Positions 31,063 to 39,177 of a stretch of DNA of 39,727 bases are shown here, piece after piece (the stretch's first letter is position 1; the number at the start of each line of letters is the position of its first letter). The notes under the pieces are model-generated. The model did not search any database. It was not told the DNA's origin and saw only the letters and a program-made list of their open reading frames with translations. The DNA comes from a virus: positions 1 to 39,727 of IMG/VR virus record IMGVR_UViG_3300034167_000354, one strand, 5' to 3'. The position numbers and the translations under genes are program-made.

Positions 31063-32874
31063 ATGTACACAATAGATTTTGAAACAGCAGGAATAGTTAA
31101 TGGCAGTAACAAGTCACCAGAGCCATGTGGCTTTGCATTAAAACAAGATGACAAAAAGTCAATATACATATCATGGAACCATACTGGTACTAATGAGTAT
31201 TGTAAATTAGACGCACAAAATATATTAAATGAAGTATGGCTATCTGATGAAAAGATTATGTGCCATAACTCTAAGTTTGACTTAAGAATAGCATTAGAGT
31301 GGTTTGATCTACCAATACCAGAACCATCAAGAATTGTAGATACAATGATAATGGCCTACTTAATTGACGCTCGTGAAGCATCATTAAGTTTAAAACCATT
31401 GGCAGAGAAATATTGTAATATGCCACCAGACGATCAGTCTAGACTAAATAATTGGTTGATAAAGAATGGACACAAGCCTGGTCGTGATATATGTAAAGCA
31501 CCAGCAGACTTAGTTGGTCCTTATGCGTGTTCAGACGTAGACATGACATATGCACTATATAAATACTTAGAACCACATGTAATAAACGGCGAACCTATTG
31601 AGCAAGCGTTCAATAGAGAAATGGCTATATTACCAATTGTGATAGACTTAGAAATGCGAGGTTTAACAATAGAACCTAATATACATAAGTTATTATCTGC
31701 ATTACAAACCAAATTTGATTTATTAGATTTACAATTAACAGCATATGGTAATGGAGAAAAACCTGGCTCAAAAGCTATGTTTAATGTATTACGCAATAAA
31801 GGATTGATTGACGAATCAAAAATACAATACACTGCCAAAGGTAATCCACGCTATGGTAAAGACTTTATAAATGATATAATAGCTGATAAAGAGTTAGTAG
31901 AAATACTGGCTATGCGTGGTAAGCTACAGAAATTTATTGGTACATATTTAAAACCATTTTCAGAATCAGCTAGACTATACAATGGTAAATATTATCCATA
32001 CTATAATCAAACTAGATCAGAGGATGACTTTGGCACAAGAACAGGTAGATTCTCTAGCAATATTCAACAGCTACCAAAAGATGTAGTTGCCAATATAAAT
32101 TTTAAGCATTATGGCTTAGAAGGTGAAGCTATACAAGGTTTACCTGCTATAAGAACTATGATATTGCCAAGTGCCGATAAGATATTAATAAAACGAGATT
32201 TTTCTGGCCAAGAACTAAGAGTAGCAGCTCATTACGCTGAGGGTTCTATTCTTAAAGCTTATCAAGACAATCCTAAAATGGATGTACATGATTTTGTTGA
32301 TAAACTTATACAAGAAAAAACAGGTATGCACTTATCACGAGTACCAGTTAAGACAATTAACTTTTTAAAATTATATGGTGGCGGTCCTAGTGTATTATCA
32401 CAAAGACTTGGTATATCAATGGAACAAGCTAAGATGTTCTTTTCAGCATATGATGAAGCCATACCAGAATTTAAAGGTCTAATGAAAGACATAGAAAATC
32501 TAGCACGATCTGGTAAAAAAATTCGTACTTGGGGAGGCAGATCATATTCAGTAGAACCATCATCACATGACCCAAAAACTGGCAGACGTAGAGAGTTCTA
32601 TTACAAACTTGGTAATATACTTATTCAAGGTTCTTCTGCAGATATGACTAAAGAAGCAATGATAAGATATTATTACCATCCTGATCGCAAAGGTGATTTA
32701 TTAATGACTGTTCATGATGAAATAGTTGTTGAAGTACATCCACAATATAAAGACTCAGAAATGAAAATACTTAAATGGGCTATGGATGACGTACCAGGTT
32801 GGGATGTTCCATTATGCTCAGATGGTGCTACAGGTATTAATTTAGGCAAGATGGAGGCATACGAAGATGAGTAA
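31063..32874 (+). CDS. DNA polymerase, family A, with 3'-5' exonuclease
   Basis: 603 aa replicative polymerase. Exonuclease motifs: DFET (Asp5, Glu7), NSKFD (Asp73) and YACSD (Tyr154, Asp158). Polymerase motif A is RDFSGQELR with Asp379; motif B runs Lys430 to Tyr438 (KTINFLKLYG, Phe at the usual F762 place); motif C is HDE (551-553). All key residues are present and there is no 5' nuclease domain. I chose ATG 31063 because AGGAG precedes it; an in-frame ATG at 31012 lies within the terminator stem and has no ribosome site. Confidence 0.93.
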   Translation: MYTIDFETAGIVNGSNKSPEPCGFALKQDDKKSIYISWNHTGTNEYCKLDAQNILNEVWLSDEKIMCHNSKFDLRIALEWFDLPIPEPSRIVDTMIMAYLIDAREASLSLKPLAEKYCNMPPDDQSRLNNWLIKNGHKPGRDICKAPADLVGPYACSDVDMTYALYKYLEPHVINGEPIEQAFNREMAILPIVIDLEMRGLTIEPNIHKLLSALQTKFDLLDLQLTAYGNGEKPGSKAMFNVLRNKGLIDESKIQYTAKGNPRYGKDFINDIIADKELVEILAMRGKLQKFIGTYLKPFSESARLYNGKYYPYYNQTRSEDDFGTRTGRFSSNIQQLPKDVVANINFKHYGLEGEAIQGLPAIRTMILPSADKILIKRDFSGQELRVAAHYAEGSILKAYQDNPKMDVHDFVDKLIQEKTGMHLSRVPVKTINFLKLYGGGPSVLSQRLGISMEQAKMFFSAYDEAIPEFKGLMKDIENLARSGKKIRTWGGRSYSVEPSSHDPKTGRRREFYYKLGNILIQGSSADMTKEAMIRYYYHPDRKGDLLMTVHDEIVVEVHPQYKDSEMKILKWAMDDVPGWDVPLCSDGATGINLGKMEAYEDE

Positions 32875-33505
32875 ACCCAAGACTTGGTCATATTCTCAAC
32901 TATCTGGTTATGAGAAGTGTGCGCATGCACATATGTACAGAAAGGTTATTAAATTGCCAGAACCACCATCTTACCACATGACTAAAGGTAATGCGGTTCA
33001 TTCCTTGGCTGAAGACTATTTACTTGGTAAGCATGAAACATTGCCACCAGTTCTTGGTAAATTTAGAAGAGAGTTTAAATCTTTGCTAGATAAAGGTGCT
33101 ATACCAGAAGAAGAAATTGTACTAGATAAAGAATGGCAACTAATAGAAAATGGTTGGGCACATAAAGATGCTTGGTTAAGACTTAAACTAGATGCCAGAA
33201 TAGGTAACTATATAGTAGACTTCAAAACTGGTAGGGTATACGAAGAGCACATAAACCAAGGTAGATTGTATGCCAATGTTTGTATGATGCTTAACCCAGA
33301 GTATGACGAAGTAGACGTAGAATTTTGGTACTTAAATTCTGGCGTTGTTCTTGGCCATACTTTCTATCGTAAGGATTTATTTGACGATATTGGCAATTGG
33401 ATTAATAGAGTTAATAAACTTCATACAGATACTGATTATACTCCTACTCCGCATGAGTACTGCAAGTATTGCTATGTAAAACATTTATGTAATTCTTACG
33501 AATAA
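32867..33505 (+). CDS. RecB/Cas4-like PD-(D/E)XK nuclease with iron-sulfur cluster
   Basis: 212 aa. Core: GNAVHSLAED with His45, KLDARI with Asp109, and IVDFKTGR with Asp118 and Lys120. Cys18, Cys199, Cys202 and Cys208 are placed as in AddB/Cas4 nucleases that hold a 4Fe-4S cluster. It probably trims DNA ends during recombination, replication or host DNA breakdown. It overlaps the polymerase gene by 8 bases. No Cas genes or array occur nearby, so it is not a CRISPR adaptation protein. Confidence 0.82.
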   Translation: MSKPKTWSYSQLSGYEKCAHAHMYRKVIKLPEPPSYHMTKGNAVHSLAEDYLLGKHETLPPVLGKFRREFKSLLDKGAIPEEEIVLDKEWQLIENGWAHKDAWLRLKLDARIGNYIVDFKTGRVYEEHINQGRLYANVCMMLNPEYDEVDVEFWYLNSGVVLGHTFYRKDLFDDIGNWINRVNKLHTDTDYTPTPHEYCKYCYVKHLCNSYE

Positions 33506-33588
33506 AATATTTGATTTAAGGAGAGATAATTTTTTATCTATATCAATCTATAGATTTTATATTTTCTCTTCTCAGATCAAATCCTCGT
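33502..33588 (+). other. Structured intergenic element, copy 2
   Basis: Three nested stems: ATTTGAT/ATCAAAT (33509-33515, 33576-33582); AAGGAGAGATAAT with ATTTTCTCTTCT (33518-33530, 33561-33572, minor mismatches); ATCTATA/TATAGAT (33536-33542, 33549-33555). The sequence is related to the element at 2921-2999. It lies in front of the VRR-NUC gene. Confidence 0.65.
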
Positions 33589-33606
33589 AACTATTTGGAT
33601 AATATT

Positions 33607-33882
33607 ATGATAGAATCTAAGATAGAGAAATATTTATTTGATGAAATAAAAAAGGTTGGCGGAATTTGCCCTAAATGGGTAAGCCCAAACATGAAAGGTG
33701 TACCAGATAGGATAGTTTTTCTAAACAACCAAGTTTGGTTCATAGAATTAAAATCCACAACTGGTATACGTTCTAAAATACAAGAACACTTTGAAAAGAT
33801 TTTATTGCTATACACTAGAAATTATAAAGTAATAAGTTCAAAAGAACAAATAGATACATTTATAAAGGACATATTAAAATGA
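33607..33882 (+). CDS. VRR-NUC domain nuclease
   Basis: 91 aa, close to the minimal size of this family. Motifs in order: ESKIEKYL at the N-terminus, GGICPKW, GVPDRIVF with the catalytic Asp, WFIELKS with Glu and Lys, then a Gln in KIQEHF. Standalone phage VRR-NUC proteins act on branched DNA or substitute for Holliday junction resolvases. ATG 33607 has GGA upstream; the frame opens at a TTG four codons earlier. It starts just behind the structured element and overlaps the helicase gene by four bases. Confidence 0.85.
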   Translation: MIESKIEKYLFDEIKKVGGICPKWVSPNMKGVPDRIVFLNNQVWFIELKSTTGIRSKIQEHFEKILLLYTRNYKVISSKEQIDTFIKDILK

Positions 33883-35222
33883 GTAACTTTAAGCCACATG
33901 ACTATCAGCAAGATGGTATAAATTGGGTACTATCACACCAAGGTGCAGGATTATTCTTACCACCAGGCTTAGGTAAAACTAGTATAACACTTAGTGCGAT
34001 ATTAAAACTAAAACAAGCTAATGTAATAGATAGAATATTAATAATAGCACCTTTAAGAGTATGCTATATGGTATGGCGGCAAGAGTCAGAAAAGTGGAAT
34101 TTTCCATTTACTATAGGTCTATTGCATGGCAAAGATAAAGACACAGTGGTAAGACAAAAGCATGACATATACTTAATAAATCCAGAAGGTATAAATTGGT
34201 TAGTTAATAATCATTTACAACTATTTAGTAGATATAAATTTATGCTTGTATGTGATGAATCAACACTGTTTAAAAATCATTCATCACTAAGATTTAAGAT
34301 GTTAAAACATATACTACCAATGTTTAAAAGAAAACTTATATTGACTGGTACACCTGCACCAAATGGCTTATTGCAACTATGGTCACAAATATTTATATTA
34401 GATAGTGGTAAAAGACTTGGTAAAAATATATCAGCCTTTCGCAGACAATGGTTTATGCCAAGTTATGATGGATTTAGTTATATAATGAGAGATGGCGCCG
34501 ATGACCAAATCTATGCGGCTATAGACGATATAGTAATGCATAAAAGCACTGATGAATTAGAATTACCAGAGAGATTATATAATAGCATATTGATACAACT
34601 ACCAACTACAGCATTAAAGCTATATAAAGAAATAAAGAATGACTTTATATCTCAAGTGGAAGATGAAACTTTAATTACAGCAATGAACGCGGCATCACAG
34701 GCTTCTAAATTAAAGCAAATAGCCAATGGTATGCTATACAATGACGACAAAGAAGGCATAAACATACATGATGAAAAATTATCTGCATTAGAAGAATTAG
34801 TGGACTCACTTGGTGGCCGACCATTGTTGGTTGTATATGAGTTTAATCATGACCTACATAAACTACAATCAACATTTAAAAATGCACCACGTGTTGGTGG
34901 AGGAGTAACAGGTATAGAACTAGAGACTATAGTATCAAAATGGAACAAAGGTGAATTACCAGTTCTATTAATTCAACCCAAAGCTGGTGGACATGGACTA
35001 AATATGCAAGATGGTGGCTGTCATGACATAGTTTGGTATAGTATAACTTTTGATTTAGAACTATATGACCAAGTTAATGCCAGAGTACATAGACAAGGTA
35101 TAAAAAATACTGTTACTATACATCATATAGTTGCAGAAAATACTGTAGATAAAAAAATAATGAGGGTACTTGAAGGTAAGGCAAAACTACAAGATGCATT
35201 ACTAGACAGTCTATTAAAATAA
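33879..35222 (+). CDS. SNF2-type (SF2) helicase
   Basis: 447 aa ATP-driven DNA translocase. Motif I is PPGLGKTS (Lys33), motif II CDES (126-128), motif III LTGTPAPN (155-162), motif V AGGHGLNMQ and motif VI NARVHRQG (Arg402, Arg405). The DExx box reads DES instead of DEAH. Small SNF2 helicases next to VRR-NUC genes are frequent in podoviruses and siphoviruses, where they likely act in replication or recombination. AAGGA precedes the ATG, which overlaps the VRR-NUC stop. Confidence 0.9.
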   Translation: MSNFKPHDYQQDGINWVLSHQGAGLFLPPGLGKTSITLSAILKLKQANVIDRILIIAPLRVCYMVWRQESEKWNFPFTIGLLHGKDKDTVVRQKHDIYLINPEGINWLVNNHLQLFSRYKFMLVCDESTLFKNHSSLRFKMLKHILPMFKRKLILTGTPAPNGLLQLWSQIFILDSGKRLGKNISAFRRQWFMPSYDGFSYIMRDGADDQIYAAIDDIVMHKSTDELELPERLYNSILIQLPTTALKLYKEIKNDFISQVEDETLITAMNAASQASKLKQIANGMLYNDDKEGINIHDEKLSALEELVDSLGGRPLLVVYEFNHDLHKLQSTFKNAPRVGGGVTGIELETIVSKWNKGELPVLLIQPKAGGHGLNMQDGGCHDIVWYSITFDLELYDQVNARVHRQGIKNTVTIHHIVAENTVDKKIMRVLEGKAKLQDALLDSLLK

Positions 35223-35225
35223 ATG

Positions 35226-35254
35226 TATTATTATAAGTAAAAAAATGATATAAT
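35226..35254 (+). promoter_or_regulatory. Possible promoter before the nucleotide-metabolism cluster
   Basis: TATAAT at 35249-35254 in the TGATATAAT context shared with other promoters here, but with a poor -35 (TATTAT at 35226-35231). Confidence 0.38.
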
Positions 35255-35258
35255 AGAC

Positions 35259-35276
35259 CATCATCATAAGATGATG
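35259..35276 (+). other. Hairpin at the expected transcript start
   Basis: CATCATC (35259-35265), ATAA loop, GATGATG (35270-35276), directly after the -10 box at 35249. It repeats the promoter-then-hairpin plan seen at 28195-28252. Confidence 0.55.
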
Positions 35277-35293
35277 TCAATATAGGAACTAAA

Positions 35294-35494
35294 ATGTTAA
35301 TAACTAGAACATCACCAGTAACTAAAATAACTGCTACATTAGACATTGATATAACAGAAGAGCAAATGTTTCAATGGTTGCATGGCACAATGATACAAGA
35401 TGCTATGTCAAATATTAGTGCAGATGAAAGAGAATTTATAAAGACTGGCCTACAACCAGATGATTGGGAATACTTAATGGGAGAAGAGTTATGA
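35294..35494 (+). CDS. Conserved-looking phage protein, 66 aa
   Basis: The pattern ATLDIDITEEQMFQWLHG, then SADEREFIKTGLQPDDW, is one I know from many phage small proteins of unknown role. It is helical and acidic. AGGA precedes the ATG and the stop overlaps the next start (ATGA). It leads the nucleotide-metabolism cluster. Confidence 0.65.
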   Translation: MLITRTSPVTKITATLDIDITEEQMFQWLHGTMIQDAMSNISADEREFIKTGLQPDDWEYLMGEEL

Positions 35495-35925
35495 GAGCAT
35501 ATATAGCAGCACCATGGTTTACACCAGAACAAATGAATTTACTTGAACTAGTAAAAGATACTGTAGTACAATTAGACATAGATATATTCTCACCAAAAGA
35601 TGAAAATATGTACACACCGGGTGAAACATCTGCCATAGACGTTTTACTTGGTAACTGTAATGCTATTGAATCAAGCGATTTGATAGTAGTAATAACCAAT
35701 GGAAAAGATGTTGGTACTATGTGGGAAGCTGGTTATGCATTTGCCATAGATAAACCAATAGTATACATATGGGTAGATAGACTACCAGGTCAGAAGTTTA
35801 ATTTAATGTTAGCAGCCTCTGGTGCTGTAGCATATAGTATGATTGAACTAGATGAGCTATTAAAAAACTTTATAGAATATGGCGACTTCTTAGATGACGG
35901 TCTTAATCGTGGTGAAATAGAATGA
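35491..35925 (+). CDS. Nucleoside 2-deoxyribosyltransferase-like enzyme
   Basis: 144 aa. AYIAAPWF at 3-10 forms the first strand and substrate loop; DVGTMWEAGYA (73-83) carries the family's DxGTxWExG signature with Glu79 as the probable nucleophile; SSDLIVVITNG (61-71) precedes it. The family moves deoxyribose between bases or hydrolyses (deoxy)nucleoside monophosphates. Its place with a 5'-nucleotidase, ThyX and dCMP deaminase points to deoxynucleotide salvage or base exchange. ATG 35491 overlaps the upstream stop; nine upstream codons from a TTG lie inside the previous gene. Confidence 0.82.
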   Translation: MRAYIAAPWFTPEQMNLLELVKDTVVQLDIDIFSPKDENMYTPGETSAIDVLLGNCNAIESSDLIVVITNGKDVGTMWEAGYAFAIDKPIVYIWVDRLPGQKFNLMLAASGAVAYSMIELDELLKNFIEYGDFLDDGLNRGEIE

Positions 35926-36446
35926 AGTCAGTACAAGAATTTTATATGCAAATGTTAAATTTAGCGCATATAAAAAGATACTCAGTAATACCAAGAATAC
36001 ATGATGAAAGCATTGCAGAACATTCTTTTTTTGTTGCTGCAATAGTTATGAAGTTATATGATGACTATGAGTTTGATATAGGTCATGCCACTTGTATGGC
36101 CATATCACATGATTGGACTGAGTCTTATACAGATGACATTACTGTGGCAACCAAAAGAGCCTATCCTAGTATAGCCAAGGCAGTAGAAGCAGTAGAAGCA
36201 AAGATTGCAAAAACTGAGTTTTCATCTATAGCATATGAGCTATGGAAAGAGTATAAAGATGCAACATCTGTAGAATCAAAAATTGTAAAGTACGCAGATA
36301 CGCTGCAAGTAATACAATATGCACAAGGTGAAGTAAATATGGGCAATAATGCATATTTTAAAAGTGTAGTAGAAGATGCCACATATAGAACTTATAAATT
36401 AGAAGGTGAGTTACATGAGTATAAAAGAGTTAATAAACAAAAATAA
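35922..36446 (+). CDS. HD-domain 5'-nucleotidase (YfbR-like)
   Basis: 174 aa. RIHDESIAEHSFFVA (about 25-39) with His34, SHDWTE with His63-Asp64 and Glu67, and KYADTLQV with Asp126 give the metal-binding H..HD..D set of HD phosphohydrolases. The arrangement is that of YfbR, which removes phosphate from deoxynucleoside monophosphates. With the deoxyribosyltransferase upstream it could supply deoxynucleosides. GGTGA precedes the ATG, which overlaps the previous stop. Confidence 0.82.
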   Translation: MKSVQEFYMQMLNLAHIKRYSVIPRIHDESIAEHSFFVAAIVMKLYDDYEFDIGHATCMAISHDWTESYTDDITVATKRAYPSIAKAVEAVEAKIAKTEFSSIAYELWKEYKDATSVESKIVKYADTLQVIQYAQGEVNMGNNAYFKSVVEDATYRTYKLEGELHEYKRVNKQK

Positions 36447-37086
36447 AAAAGAACGTGATATAGCTAAAGATATTGTACTTAATATAATAGATACGTACTC
36501 TTTAAAAGGACCAAATAACTATGGTGCTACTTTTGAAGGTATGACTGTAGCCAAATGGAAACCTTGGTTAGATGAACCATGCTATACAAGTGCGCTATCT
36601 ATGGATAGACTCTATATGATAAAACAATTTTTAAATATTGCTCCACCAGGTATATGTTATGAATGTGGTGTATACACAGGTGGTGTAACTAGAATGATGC
36701 TAGATATGGGTAGGCATGTTAAAGCTTTTGATACGTTTGAAGGTTTAACAGGTTCTGGCGAATTTGATTTAATGGAAAATGGTGACTATAATGGTGGTGA
36801 TGTATCTGAATATATAAAAGGAGCAGAGATAGTTAAAGGTTGTGTACCATATACTTTTAAAGACCATGAAGATGATAAAATAGCTTTTGCACATTTAGAC
36901 ATGGATTTATATGAACCAACTGTACACGCATTAAAATTTATATACGATAGATTGTACGATAATGGTATAATAATACTTGATGACTATGGTGTATGGATGA
37001 CGCCAGGCATAAAGAAAGCTGTCGATGAATTTCATTGTGAAAAAAAGATTTATTTACCAACAGGTCAAATGGTGATATTAAAATGA
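36415..37086 (+). CDS. TylF/macrocin O-methyltransferase-like protein
   Basis: 223 aa. YECGVYTGGVTRMML at about 79-93 is the SAM-binding loop; VKAFDTFEGL at about 99-108 is the acidic strand end and TylF signature; AFAHLDMDLYEPT and IIILDDYG carry the metal-binding Asp residues. The family methylates sugar hydroxyls. Such genes in phages may modify glycans, capsid sugars or DNA sugars. A place among nucleotide enzymes makes a modified nucleotide conceivable. ATG 36415 is preceded by AAGGTGA; it overlaps the HD gene by 32 bases. Confidence 0.8.
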   Translation: MSIKELINKNKKERDIAKDIVLNIIDTYSLKGPNNYGATFEGMTVAKWKPWLDEPCYTSALSMDRLYMIKQFLNIAPPGICYECGVYTGGVTRMMLDMGRHVKAFDTFEGLTGSGEFDLMENGDYNGGDVSEYIKGAEIVKGCVPYTFKDHEDDKIAFAHLDMDLYEPTVHALKFIYDRLYDNGIIILDDYGVWMTPGIKKAVDEFHCEKKIYLPTGQMVILK

Positions 37087-37370
37087 TCGTAAGAGATATA
37101 AAAATATCAGTAAGAAATAAAGAATGGTTAGGATTTGCAGATGAAGTAAGTTCTCATATAGAGTCTTATACTATACCACAATATGGCGACAAAGGAGAAG
37201 ATATTGCATCAGACTATAATTTAGAAGATTGTGTTCGTAGCATGAAAAAATACTTAGCTAGAGCTGGTAAAAATAGCAGACCTGGCCAAGAACAATTAGA
37301 TTTAATTAAAATAGCACATTACGCACAAATGGCGTATACAATAATCGGAGAACAAGATGCCAAAAAATAA
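37083..37370 (+). CDS. Conserved-looking phage protein, 95 aa
   Basis: YTIPQYGDKGEDIASDY, LEDCVRSMKKYLARAGKNSRPG and DLIKIAHYAQMAYT form a pattern I know from small proteins in many phages, next to nucleotide-metabolism genes. The YGDKGED and KIAHYA parts look like substrate or partner contacts. No biochemical role is known to me. ATGA overlap with the methyltransferase stop. Confidence 0.65.
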   Translation: MIVRDIKISVRNKEWLGFADEVSSHIESYTIPQYGDKGEDIASDYNLEDCVRSMKKYLARAGKNSRPGQEQLDLIKIAHYAQMAYTIIGEQDAKK

Positions 37371-38247
37371 CAATATAGAACATGAGCCAATGTATGTTTC
37401 ACCTAAATGGAACGAACCTGGTAATTTAGTATTTGTAGACCATTTAGACGCTATAAATGTAAAAATAGTACATGCACCAAGCGTTGAAGAAGTAAAAAAT
37501 ATGGTAGGTGTTTTTATGACAAACACTTGGAATGATAGACTTAACTATGGTCCATTTGATAGCATAGATAAAGTTTTAAAAGAATTGTTTGCCGGTAATA
37601 TATTACCAACTGGTATGGAAATTGTTAATCTTACTTTCACTATTGAAGGTATGGATATGATTGACACAACACATCTTATTAGGCATCGTATGTTTTCTTT
37701 TTCTGCACAGACACAAGCAGATAGAGATATGCGTAATGATAGAATATTGGTATCACCTCAAATAGCAGAATCAGACTTCCTAGATGAGTATTTAGATATA
37801 TGCCAGAAGGCACATGACTTATATATGAAAATGGTTGATTGTAAACAAATTGATATGCTAGAAGCCAGAACTATAATGCCGGCAGCATATGAAAAATTCT
37901 ACATATGTAGAGGTACCATAAAAGATGTTATAGCTTATTGTAATCTAAGATGCGATGAGCAAATACAACCATGGTCAGACGTAATTATAGCTATGAAATT
38001 ATGGTTTGAAGTAGTAAAAATCTATCCATTCTTGAAAAACTTAATTGATTTCACTGCTCCAGATTGGTTTTATGTTAAGCAATGCTCCAATGGTAAAACA
38101 AATATATTTCCGCCTTTACCAAAGAATGATACGTTTGAATGGAGTGAATCACAGTTTCTGTATGACAAACCAAGAAGTGAATTTCTTGGCTATGAGCAAT
38201 ATGAAGCTCTAAGACAATCAATAATAGCAGATATACTAAACGTATAA
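37357..38247 (+). CDS. thyX: Flavin-dependent thymidylate synthase ThyX, divergent
   Basis: 296 aa. It makes dTMP from dUMP with FAD and methylene-tetrahydrofolate. The ThyX signature RHRxxSxNxxSxR appears as RHRMFSFSAQTQA (109-121): the RHR and first Ser are kept, while Asn, the second Ser and the last Arg are replaced. The C-terminal half carries EARTIMPAAYEKFY and LRCDEQIQPWSDVIIAMKLW, which match the ThyX AR...LP and R..AQ.EI blocks in form. GGAG precedes the ATG. The next two genes make and protect its substrate pool. A related reaction such as hydroxymethylation cannot be excluded. Confidence 0.8.
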   Translation: MPKNNNIEHEPMYVSPKWNEPGNLVFVDHLDAINVKIVHAPSVEEVKNMVGVFMTNTWNDRLNYGPFDSIDKVLKELFAGNILPTGMEIVNLTFTIEGMDMIDTTHLIRHRMFSFSAQTQADRDMRNDRILVSPQIAESDFLDEYLDICQKAHDLYMKMVDCKQIDMLEARTIMPAAYEKFYICRGTIKDVIAYCNLRCDEQIQPWSDVIIAMKLWFEVVKIYPFLKNLIDFTAPDWFYVKQCSNGKTNIFPPLPKNDTFEWSESQFLYDKPRSEFLGYEQYEALRQSIIADILNV

Positions 38248-38254
38248 TATCAAC

Positions 38255-38274
38255 TGCCAAGGATGGCAATTTTT
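38255..38274 (+). terminator. Weak terminator-like hairpin after thyX
   Basis: TGCCA (38255-38259), AGGA-type loop, TGGCA (38264-38268), then ATTTTT. The stem is short. It fills most of the 37-base gap to the next gene and probably acts only partly. Confidence 0.4.
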
Positions 38275-38284
38275 ATGGTGATTT

Positions 38285-38683
38285 ATGAACACAATACTAT
38301 ATAAACAACAAGAATTACAAAAACTAATAGCCGAAGTACAAAATACTCCAGAAATAAACATATCTGATTTTCCATCAGTGCCAAATGGTGCGCTATGTGA
38401 GCATATAAAAAGTCATGCATTCAGTATGCAAGAAGAAGTAGTAGAATTATTAATAGCCATAGGTGGTGGTGATAGAGCTATACTTAAACCATGGTCTAAA
38501 AAATATACTGCAATATATTGTAAAGAATTTATATCAACAGATGCTATAAAATCTGAAGCTATAGATATGCTATGTTTTTGCCTAAACATATGTTTAGCAG
38601 TTGGTATAACACCAGAAAATATAGACAATGAATATAATAAAGTACTTAACAAAAATATAATAAGACAAACTAAAGGCTATTAA
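38285..38683 (+). CDS. All-alpha NTP pyrophosphatase (MazG/dUTPase-like)
   Basis: 132 aa. MQEEVVEL with Glu50, Glu51 and Glu54, and SEAIDML with Glu91 and Asp94, form the ExxE...ExxD metal site of all-alpha NTP pyrophosphatases. The ending KNIIRQTKGY fits this group. Next to dCMP deaminase and ThyX the likely substrate is dUTP (giving dUMP), but dCTP or another nucleotide is possible. GGTGA precedes the ATG. Confidence 0.75.
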   Translation: MNTILYKQQELQKLIAEVQNTPEINISDFPSVPNGALCEHIKSHAFSMQEEVVELLIAIGGGDRAILKPWSKKYTAIYCKEFISTDAIKSEAIDMLCFCLNICLAVGITPENIDNEYNKVLNKNIIRQTKGY

Positions 38684-38684
38684 T

Positions 38685-39119
38685 ATGAGGCCATCAAAAA
38701 TTAAAACATTTTTAGAAATGGCCAAATTATTATCAAAACTATCTACATGTAGTAGACGTCAAGTAGGTGCTATTATAGTAGACGACCATTGGCGAATAAT
38801 TGGTTCTGGCTATAATGGTAATGCAAAAGAACTAATACATTGTATAGATGAACCATGTAAGGGCGCACTAAGTCCATCTGGTACAAGACTAGACTTATGT
38901 GAAGCTATACATGCAGAACAAAATGCACTAATGCAATGCTCAAACATAGATAGTATAGAGGCAATATTTGTAACAACCTCACCATGTATGCACTGTTTAA
39001 AAATGCTAATGAATACCAATTGTAAACATATATATTTTAGCGAAGAATACGTAGATGTATATAGAGCAGAAGATTTATGGATAGCAAATGGCGATAGGTA
39101 TTGGACACAAATAAAATAA
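38685..39119 (+). CDS. Deoxycytidylate (dCMP) deaminase
   Basis: 144 aa zinc enzyme that turns dCMP into dUMP for ThyX. The zinc site is complete: HAEQN with His76 and Glu78, and PCMHC with Cys101 and Cys104. VGAIIVD and GSGYNG near 27-45 are the substrate-side blocks of the family. AAGG precedes the ATG. It follows the pyrophosphatase gene by one base, so both probably feed the same pathway. Confidence 0.9.
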   Translation: MRPSKIKTFLEMAKLLSKLSTCSRRQVGAIIVDDHWRIIGSGYNGNAKELIHCIDEPCKGALSPSGTRLDLCEAIHAEQNALMQCSNIDSIEAIFVTTSPCMHCLKMLMNTNCKHIYFSEEYVDVYRAEDLWIANGDRYWTQIK

Positions 39120-39122
39120 AAG

Positions 39123-39150
39123 TTTACATATAGTCTATTTTTGATATAAT
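39123..39150 (+). promoter_or_regulatory. Sigma-70-like promoter before the gene at 39178
   Basis: TTTACA (39123-39128), 16 bases and TATAAT (39145-39150), in the AAAAGTTTACAT...TGATATAAT context shared with 28195 and partly with 29320. Confidence 0.62.
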
Positions 39151-39177
39151 AAATTTCAATAATAATACAGGTGACTT

